A stretch of 8,640 nt of DNA from Actinomycetes bacterium (GTDB taxonomy: Bacteria; Actinomycetota; Acidimicrobiia; Acidimicrobiales; RAAP-2). The notes under the pieces are model-generated. The model was not told the origin of the DNA, ran no database searches, and saw only the letters and a list, made by a program, of their open reading frames with translations. The position numbers and the translations under genes were made by a program. The DNA lies in assembly GCA_021781315.1 (NCBI GenBank), contig JAJXXB010000185.1:1-8640 (forward strand). The letters run 5' to 3'. The stretch's first letter is position 1. The number at the start of each line of letters is the position of its first letter. Below are positions 1 through 4,699 of the stretch, one piece after another.

Positions 1-120
1 CGTCGCGAGCAACGGCTCGCCTGCCACAACGTCCCCCATTGTAGGCACGGGGCTTGGCGGCCTTCGAATGAGCGAGTCCAGTTTCGCCAGGTGGCGCCAC
101 CGGTATGACGCGTACGGCGC
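1..120 (-). other. Possible partial minus-strand gene at left edge, LexA/S24-like peptide
   Basis: The minus strand is open from the left edge in the frame with ATG at 39-37 and a possible GTG at 48-46. Near the edge it reads VPTMGDVVAGEPLLAT, preceded by HLAKLDSLIRRPPSP. This resembles the LexA/S24 autocleavage region (VPxxGxxAAGxPxLA), which follows a winged-helix segment often ending in a LIRR-type sequence. Against this, I see no recognisable LexA DNA-binding helices further upstream in the frame, there is no clear ribosome binding site, and wobble bias is weaker than in the secure genes. The plus-strand frame starting at base 2 shares the same wobble positions and is open to about 145, so composition cannot decide the strand. 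It could be the start of an unrelated gene, a decayed lexA, or chance. The catalytic Ser/Lys region would lie outside the window. Confidence 0.2.
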
Positions 121-374
121 GCCGCGCCGCGTCGGCGCCGCCTGAGACTGCGCCGCGCGGCGTGACGGCGCCACGGTACGAGTGGTCCACCCATGATCAG
201 GTCCAAGTGCGCACCGCCAATCCCGGTGTGGTGGTGGGGTTGTCCATCGTCGGCGCGACCCGATGGCCCAAGGCGGTTGGGATGACGTCGGCGCGCCAGA
301 CTTCGGGGGTGGGCTGAATTTGTGACTAAAGACCCACCTGCAAACCACAAGCGCCCAGCAGCAAGGTGGTGCTG
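121..374. other. Intergenic region without a recognisable gene
   Basis: This GC-rich stretch lies beyond the 3' end of the LysR gene. Short open frames occur on both strands, but none has a good ribosome binding site, a recognisable protein pattern or strong wobble bias. It contains several GGCGCC palindromes and a 12-bp perfect palindrome, CGCCGCGCGGCG, at 151-162. Just past the LysR stop there is only a weak 5-bp stem (359-363 with 370-374), so no convincing terminator for that gene is visible. I see no tRNA or small-RNA structure that I can support. Confidence 0.5.
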
Positions 375-1349
375 TTACTCGGGTCCCGGCGCCGATATCG
401 GCGGCCAGACGGTTGCGAGTTGCAGGTCACCATCGTCCGAGTTCGGCCAGGACCCTTCGGCGAGGAACTCGATGATCTCGTCGCGCAAGGCCGTCGCCGC
501 GCGCGACAAGGTGTGCCGCACGTCACGCACGAGACAGATCGTTCGCTCCATCACCTGGTCGTCGATGTGGATTACGTGCAGGTCGTCGTTGAGCGTCGCC
601 ACGATGCTCGGCACGATGGCGACGCCGATGCCCGCGGCGACAAAGGAGTGGGCCGTCGCCATCTCAGCCCCGTCGATCGCGATCGTCGGCGCGAACCCGG
701 CTCGCTCGAAGGCCGCAACCGTGGCGGCGCGCACGTCGTAGCCCTGGTGGAACATGACCAGCGGCACGCCGCGCAACTCGCGGATCGCGATCGTGTCGCG
801 CGCGGCGAGGGGATGGTCGGCCCCGACGACGAGCACCATTCGCTCGGTCGCGAGCTCGTTCTGCTCGAGGGTGTCGTTGACGAGGGGGCCGACCACGAGG
901 GCCAGATCGAGGATGCCGGCCTCGACGGACTGGACGATCTCCTCCGAGTGGCGCTCGACGAACGAGATCGAGACGTTGGGGTAGCGCTCGCGGAATCGGG
1001 CGAAGACGAGCGGCAGCAGCGTCGCGCCGATGCTCGGGGTCGTGCCGATCGTGACGTGCCCGCGGCGCAGCGATTCAAGCTCGTCGGCGCCCTGGAAGAC
1101 GTCGTCGACGCCGCGCAGGACCCGCCGCGCGAGAGGCAGCAAGCTCGCCCCCGCGTCGGTCAGTGCGATCGGCCGCCGCCCCCGGTGAAAGAGCGAGACC
1201 CCTAAGACCTGTTCGAGTCGATGGATCTGGGCGCTGATCGAGGGCTGGGCGAGACGTAGTTCGTCGGCGGCGGCAGTGAATTGCCCCTCATCAGCGACAG
1301 CGACGAAGCAGCGCAGCTGCTGGATGGTGAGATCACGTGAGGTGAACAT
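375..1349 (-). CDS. LysR-family transcriptional regulator
   Basis: A 324-residue LysR-type regulator, a cytoplasmic DNA-binding protein that usually acts as a tetramer and responds to a small effector. Residues 8-65 form the winged helix-turn-helix, with the typical LTIQQLRCFVAVADEGQFT start, AAADELRLAQPSISAQIHRL recognition helices and LFHRGRRPIALTDAG wing. Residues about 97-298 fit the substrate-binding-like effector domain: GHVTIGTTPSIGATLLP, then DLALVVGP, then the late GIGVAIVPS motif. About 25 polar, Pro-rich residues follow, making the protein slightly longer than the usual 290-310. The ATG at 1349-1347 gives the canonical N-terminus; only a weak AGG lies upstream. The gene is divergent from the secreted-protein genes starting at 1420, and a LysR-type box lies in the 70-bp gap. 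Autoregulation and control of the neighbour are family-typical inferences. The effector cannot be predicted. Confidence 0.93.
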   Translation of the reverse strand: MFTSRDLTIQQLRCFVAVADEGQFTAAADELRLAQPSISAQIHRLEQVLGVSLFHRGRRPIALTDAGASLLPLARRVLRGVDDVFQGADELESLRRGHVTIGTTPSIGATLLPLVFARFRERYPNVSISFVERHSEEIVQSVEAGILDLALVVGPLVNDTLEQNELATERMVLVVGADHPLAARDTIAIRELRGVPLVMFHQGYDVRAATVAAFERAGFAPTIAIDGAEMATAHSFVAAGIGVAIVPSIVATLNDDLHVIHIDDQVMERTICLVRDVRHTLSRAATALRDEIIEFLAEGSWPNSDDGDLQLATVWPPISAPGPE

Positions 1350-1360
1350 AGAACGAACCT

Positions 1361-1375
1361 ATCAAAATCACTGAT
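1361..1375. promoter_or_regulatory. Putative LysR-type operator (T-N11-A box)
   Basis: ATCAAAATCACTGAT is an interrupted palindrome with ATCA/TGAT arms around 7 bases. It contains ATC-N9-GAT, which fits the T-N11-A consensus of LysR-type regulators. It begins 11 bp upstream of the LysR start codon and about 45 bp before the ATG of the divergent gene, where a shared autoregulatory site is normally found. An overlapping shorter repeat, ATCA-C-TGAT, occupies 1367-1375. Position and symmetry are seen directly; binding is inferred. Confidence 0.5.
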
Positions 1376-1392
1376 GCAATCAATTGGAAATC

Positions 1393-1398
1393 TATAGT
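1393..1398 (+). promoter_or_regulatory. Possible -10 element for the secreted-protein genes
   Basis: TATAGT matches the TATAAT consensus at five of six positions in an AT-rich patch between the divergent genes. A start site about 7 bases downstream would leave a leader of only about 15 nt before the ATG at 1420. That suits the absence of any Shine-Dalgarno sequence there and suggests near-leaderless translation. No good -35 hexamer is visible at the right distance, so an activator at the LysR-type box just upstream could be needed. Confidence 0.35.
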
Positions 1399-1419
1399 TG
1401 TGAACTTTACATTGGTCTT

Positions 1420-2004
1420 ATGCGCACATTCAGAATGATTTCAGCCCCCGTGCTAGTTGGCGCGCTCACCGTTTCGGCGATGGGTTTTGCCCCGAGTGTG
1501 GGGGCCACCACTATCCATCAATCCACTGCCATCGTCGCCGCGCGCGTCGTGCCCAAGATCGTGAAGGTCAAGTTCGTGGGCAAGTACACCGGGACGATCG
1601 CCATGCTGTGGTCGTCCACGGGCGTCAAGGCGACGGCGGTGACCGGCAAGGGCACTGGCACGTATCTCGGCGTGAGCAAGCTCGCGGGCGCCGGTTCGGC
1701 ACCCGCGTCCAACACCTGTGACCCGCTCACTGGCACCGGCACGCTCATTGGCGCGGGCAGCAAACTCCTGCTCAAGATCATCGCCCCGGCGACCTCGCAG
1801 GCCTGTGCCGCGGGCCAGGCCGCGCCGACGTCGGTGAGCGTCAAGGGGATCGCCAAAGTTCTCTCGGGCACGGGCAAGTACAAGGGCGTCTTCGGTGTCT
1901 TGAAGTTCACCGGGTCGTTCTCGATCAAGGCCACCACCGCGGGATCCAGTGAGACCGACGCGTTCAGCGCAGCCCTAAACGGCGTGTTGAGCATCAAGAA
2001 GTAG
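1420..2004 (+). CDS. Secreted small basic protein of unknown function, GTGxYxGV repeat
   Basis: A 194-residue exported protein that I do not recognise. It has a basic N-terminus, a hydrophobic stretch (about 7-24) and a plausible signal peptidase site after SVGA (residue 29). The mature part is rich in Gly, Thr, Ser, Ala and Lys, with alternating patterns that suggest beta strands. A motif occurs twice: GTGTYLGVSKL (78-88) and GTGKYKGVFGVL (150-161), the latter followed by FTGSFSI. This GTGxYxG...FxGSF pattern recalls the small beta barrels of the allene oxide cyclase/dirigent type, but that is a resemblance only. Two cysteines (100 and 129) could form a disulfide outside the cell. I chose the ATG at 1420 because it gives a normal signal peptide; a TTG at 1384 would add 12 residues and the ATG at 1435 would shorten it. 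No ribosome binding site precedes any of them. The next gene starts 32 bp after the stop, so the two are probably co-transcribed. Confidence 0.75.
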   Translation: MRTFRMISAPVLVGALTVSAMGFAPSVGATTIHQSTAIVAARVVPKIVKVKFVGKYTGTIAMLWSSTGVKATAVTGKGTGTYLGVSKLAGAGSAPASNTCDPLTGTGTLIGAGSKLLLKIIAPATSQACAAGQAAPTSVSVKGIAKVLSGTGKYKGVFGVLKFTGSFSIKATTAGSSETDAFSAALNGVLSIKK

Positions 2005-2023
2005 TGCCGAGACGATTCGATAG

Positions 2024-2029
2024 AGGAGG
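2024..2029 (+). promoter_or_regulatory. Strong ribosome binding site for the 2037 gene
   Basis: AGGAGG, within GAGGAGGA, lies 7 bases before the ATG at 2037. It decides the start: the in-frame GTG at 2004 would add 11 charged residues ahead of the signal peptide and has no such site. It is by far the strongest ribosome binding site in the window. Confidence 0.85.
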
Positions 2030-2036
2030 AAGAAGT

Positions 2037-2714
2037 ATGAAGCGAGTAGTAGCAGTTGTAACCGCGGGGATGTTGTCCCTGAGCGGCGCGGCCATCGTGG
2101 GCATGGGAGCCGCATCCGCGGACACCACCACCACCACCGCGCCAACCACGACGACGGCCCCAACGACCACCGTCGCTCCGACGACGACGACGTTGGGCCC
2201 GCCGATTCAGGGCGCTAACCCGCTGCCGGTCTACATGCAGGTGGACACGGTCGTCGGCGGTGGCGGCACTGGCATCTTGAAGGCGCCGGTCGGCTGCGCC
2301 ATGACCAATGAGTTCTACGTTGGACAGACCGTGGTATTCCGGATGTCGGGTGTCAACGTTGCCACGGGTGGCACGCCACTCACTCCGGCAACCGTGAAGA
2401 GCGCCAACGTGGTGGTCCCGGGCATCGCCACGCCGTTCCCAATGAACTACGGCAACCACGGTACCGTTGCGTTCTGGACGTACGGATGGAACACCGCGTC
2501 GTACCCGACCCTTGGGGTCGTGAACTTCCAGATCGTCGTAGCCACGAAGGCGGTTCCGGCGGTCACGAAGCTTCACCGTGTCAAGGTCGGCACGAAGTGG
2601 GTGATGCGGCGCTACGTCGTGAAGCCGGGCGTTAAGAGCCAGACCTACACCTTCACCCAGGCCGGCACCGCGACGCCGTCGCAGCTGACCCTGAACGCAG
2701 TCCCGAAGGTATAG
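2037..2714 (+). CDS. Secreted protein with Thr-rich linker and predicted Ig-like domain
   Basis: A 225-residue exported protein of unknown function. Residues 1-28 are a clear signal peptide (MKRVV start, hydrophobic core, ASA cleavage site before Asp29). Residues 30-52 are a Thr-rich linker of TTTTAP-type repeats, a common actinobacterial spacer that may be O-glycosylated. Residues about 63-170 look like one beta-sandwich domain, with VGQTVVFRMSGV, VKSANVVVPG, FPMNYGNHG, FWTYGW and YPTLGVVNFQIVV. The FWTxxW...YPTG-like pattern recalls Ig-like domains of secreted proteins, but I cannot name the family. Residues about 171-200 form a strongly basic segment (KLHRVKVGTKW, then RRYVVKPGVK) that may be a beta hairpin. 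A single Cys (87) is present. The gene follows 1420-2004 by 32 bp, probably in one operon, and ends 12 bp before a strong hairpin. No lipobox, membrane anchor or sortase signal is visible. Confidence 0.83.
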   Translation: MKRVVAVVTAGMLSLSGAAIVGMGAASADTTTTTAPTTTTAPTTTVAPTTTTLGPPIQGANPLPVYMQVDTVVGGGGTGILKAPVGCAMTNEFYVGQTVVFRMSGVNVATGGTPLTPATVKSANVVVPGIATPFPMNYGNHGTVAFWTYGWNTASYPTLGVVNFQIVVATKAVPAVTKLHRVKVGTKWVMRRYVVKPGVKSQTYTFTQAGTATPSQLTLNAVPKV

Positions 2715-2726
2715 CAGCACTTGGGA

Positions 2727-2760
2727 GTAGCTGCCCCCGGATTGCCCCGGGGGCAGCTAC
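2727..2760 (+). terminator. Terminator-like hairpin between two secreted-protein genes
   Basis: A perfect 14-bp inverted repeat (GTAGCTGCCCCCGG at 2727-2740, pairing with 2747-2760) surrounds a 6-base loop. It starts 12 bp after the stop codon at 2714. No T-tract follows, as is common for hairpin terminators in high-GC actinobacteria. It may end the 1420-2714 transcript completely, or partially so that the next gene is made at a different level. Confidence 0.75.
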
Positions 2761-2813
2761 GCACCAAACCACCGACGTTGAATTCGCTGGCGACGTAACG
2801 CTACCCCCCCGAA

Positions 2814-2817
2814 AGGA
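2814..2817 (+). promoter_or_regulatory. Ribosome binding site for the 2823 gene
   Basis: AGGA within GAAAGGAAAT ends 5 bases before the ATG at 2823. It supports that start, which also yields a complete signal peptide. No clear -35/-10 pair is visible between the preceding hairpin and this site; TTGAAT at 2778-2783 lacks a matching -10 hexamer. Confidence 0.6.
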
Positions 2818-2822
2818 AATCC

Positions 2823-4505
2823 ATGAAATTGACCCGTCACGACCTTCGAAGGGCGTGGGCGCTCGTCGCAGCCGGCGCACTACTTCCATTGGCCATCACG
2901 ACAACCACGAGTGGGGCCGCTGATACGTCCTCCCCCCTGATTCCAACGAACTTGACCGCTCCCGCCATCCCCAATGTGGCGTCACTGGCGGGGCCGGTGA
3001 CGCCGGCCTTCACCCTGAGCCCATCGATTGGCAACCTCACGGTGACGCCGAATCAGGGCGTTGAAGGTTCGCCCCTGACGATTTCAGGAAGCGGACTGCC
3101 CGCGTCGACCAGCGTGGCGATTGCGTGGTCCACGTCGAGCGTGACCTGGGTGCTGAGTCCCCAGCCCGACACGGTCAACTACCTGGGCCGCACTGCAAGC
3201 AACTTCTTCGTCACCCTGGCGACGGTGACGACGAGCGCTAGCGGCAGTTTCAGCTACACCACGAACGTGCCCGTCGACTTCGGCGGAACCCACGACATCT
3301 ACGCCGTCGTGAACAACGTGGCACTCGACCACGGCGGCTACGAACTCCTGCGCACGGTGACCATCTCGCCGACGCACGGTCCGGTCGGCACGCCGATCCA
3401 CATCACCTACACGGGAATGGGCGCGACGCTCTACACCGGTGGCGCGGCGGTCCTCTACGACAACCACTTCACGGGTGAGTTGACGGCGAACTGGACCCGC
3501 GGCACCGCGACGACCACGATTCGCGCGGTCGGCGCGGTCGGGTCGCACCTGATCCAAGTGGCCGACGCGCTCAGCTCGATGTACATGAACATCATCCAGT
3601 CCCCGGTGCCGTTCGCGAACGGCGGGGTGGCGACGTTCACGGTTACCAAGGGCACGCCTTCGATGACCCCCTACATCACCTGGCCGACCTCGGTTGCGCC
3701 GACACTGAAGCTCGTCACGACGCTCTCGAATGCCGGACTCGACCCGCAGTCGAGCGCGGTCGCGACGGCGGCGCCGACTCAGGGCCCGGTGGGGACATCG
3801 GTGAACGTCTCGGTCACTGGTCTCTCGGGAACCGGTCCCTACCACCTCGCGTGGGCGTCGGTCCAAGGTAGCCGGGTGAACTGTGCAAGTTCGTCGTGTT
3901 GGGCCTACATCTCAGTCCCGCTGGGTACGGCCTCGGCTTCGAACGGCACGCTGACGAGCACCGTCACCGTCCCCGATGGGCTCGGCGGCTGGCACGTCAT
4001 CCAGGTCCTGAACGGCACGACGGTCGAGGCCCAGGTCCCCTTCTACGTGAAGGAGAGCATGGTCCCCTTCTATAACGCATCGGGCAAGCTGCTCAGCATG
4101 GGCATCGCGACGGCCAATGACGCCGCGACACCCGAGGCGATCGCAGTCGGACAGTCCGGCACGGGTACATACACGTTCCACGAGGGTCAAGAGATCACGA
4201 TCAGCCTGAAGGGCGTTGGCTGGACCCAGCTCGACAACACGCTGGGCGTCGACTACGACAACGGCTACATCGGCTACGGCTGCGGCTTCAACTCCAACGG
4301 CTACACCGTGATCCACCTGCGCGCGACCGGCGGTCCGGGCGTGCACCTGATCGACCTCTACCCGCAGCTCTACACCCAGCAGCCGTCATTCGCGAACACG
4401 CCATACGGCATGGCACCGGTCTTGACCTACGCGCGGGACTTCCCGGGCCTGGCCCTTGGTTACCAGGTTCCGTCGATGCACTTCGCAATCCGAATCGTTA
4501 AATAA
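2823..4505 (+). CDS. Large secreted protein with tandem Ig/IPT-like repeats, unknown function
   Basis: A 560-residue exported protein, probably a surface or extracellular structural or binding protein. Residues 1 to about 33 form a signal peptide (KLTRHDLRR, then a hydrophobic core, cleavage near SGAA). The rest is rich in Thr, Ser, Gly and Val with very little Lys or Arg. About four related units are visible. Unit 1 (about 73-165) starts VTPNQGVEGSPLTISGSGLP, unit 2 (about 180-246) ISPTHGPVGTPIHITYTGMG and unit 3 (about 316-409) AAPTQGPVGTSVNVSVTGLS. A divergent unit 4 (about 450-515) starts FHEGQEITISLKGVGW. Each ends in a strand pattern such as VPVDFGGTHDIYAVVNN, VGSHLIQVAD, VPDGLGGWHVIQVLNG or GPGVHLIDLYP. 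This layout fits IPT/TIG or related Ig-like folds; the family assignment is inferred. Cysteines at 354 and 359 (NCASSSCW) may form a local disulfide; 487 is alone. Residues about 410-445 and the last 45 do not fit the repeat. There is no cell-wall anchor or catalytic motif. It is preceded and followed by strong hairpins. Confidence 0.83.
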   Translation: MKLTRHDLRRAWALVAAGALLPLAITTTTSGAADTSSPLIPTNLTAPAIPNVASLAGPVTPAFTLSPSIGNLTVTPNQGVEGSPLTISGSGLPASTSVAIAWSTSSVTWVLSPQPDTVNYLGRTASNFFVTLATVTTSASGSFSYTTNVPVDFGGTHDIYAVVNNVALDHGGYELLRTVTISPTHGPVGTPIHITYTGMGATLYTGGAAVLYDNHFTGELTANWTRGTATTTIRAVGAVGSHLIQVADALSSMYMNIIQSPVPFANGGVATFTVTKGTPSMTPYITWPTSVAPTLKLVTTLSNAGLDPQSSAVATAAPTQGPVGTSVNVSVTGLSGTGPYHLAWASVQGSRVNCASSSCWAYISVPLGTASASNGTLTSTVTVPDGLGGWHVIQVLNGTTVEAQVPFYVKESMVPFYNASGKLLSMGIATANDAATPEAIAVGQSGTGTYTFHEGQEITISLKGVGWTQLDNTLGVDYDNGYIGYGCGFNSNGYTVIHLRATGGPGVHLIDLYPQLYTQQPSFANTPYGMAPVLTYARDFPGLALGYQVPSMHFAIRIVK

Positions 4506-4530
4506 GTCGCAAACTCCCAACTGCGAGTGC

Positions 4531-4568
4531 CAGCGCCTCGCCCCCCGTGCGCAGGGGGCGAGGCGCTG
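4531..4568. terminator. Bidirectional terminator hairpin between convergent genes
   Basis: A perfect 15-bp inverted repeat (CAGCGCCTCGCCCCC at 4531-4545, pairing with 4554-4568) flanks an 8-base loop. It lies 25 bp past the stop of the secreted Ig-like gene and about 130 bp past the stop of the minus-strand MMPL gene, so it can serve both convergent transcripts. No T-run follows on either strand. The rest of the gap, 4569-4699, shows no gene or other structure that I can support. Confidence 0.8.
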
Positions 4569-4699
4569 ACATGTCCGGGCGCAAGCCCACCCGCACGCTA
4601 GACGCGCGACTTGTCCGTGTCACGTCGCGTCAAGCGGCGACCCCGGCGGGCGACATCCGAGGCGATGGATCGAGTGGCTGAACGGTGTCGCGCCAATCG

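Noticed and set aside
105..317. Plus-strand 70-codon open frame in the left intergenic region
   Set aside because: There is no ribosome binding site, no recognisable pattern and weak wobble bias, in a region where random open frames are expected.
366..1205. Long plus-strand open frame of 279 codons opposite the LysR gene
   Set aside because: The translation is an Arg/Asp/Glu/His-rich shadow without domain patterns; the minus strand gives a complete LysR protein.
2119..2194. ACC/ACG-rich trinucleotide repetition that looks like a microsatellite
   Set aside because: It is coding for the Thr-rich linker and the codons are mixed, so a simple slippage repeat is not needed to explain it.
1518..2720. 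Minus-strand open frame of 400 codons across two secreted-protein genes
   Set aside because: It spans two plus-strand genes with signal peptides and a perfect ribosome binding site, and its translation has no recognisable domain. It is a product of high GC.
3084..3866. Minus-strand 260-codon open frame within the Ig-like gene
   Set aside because: It is an Arg-rich low-complexity shadow; the plus frame has a signal peptide and repeated domains.
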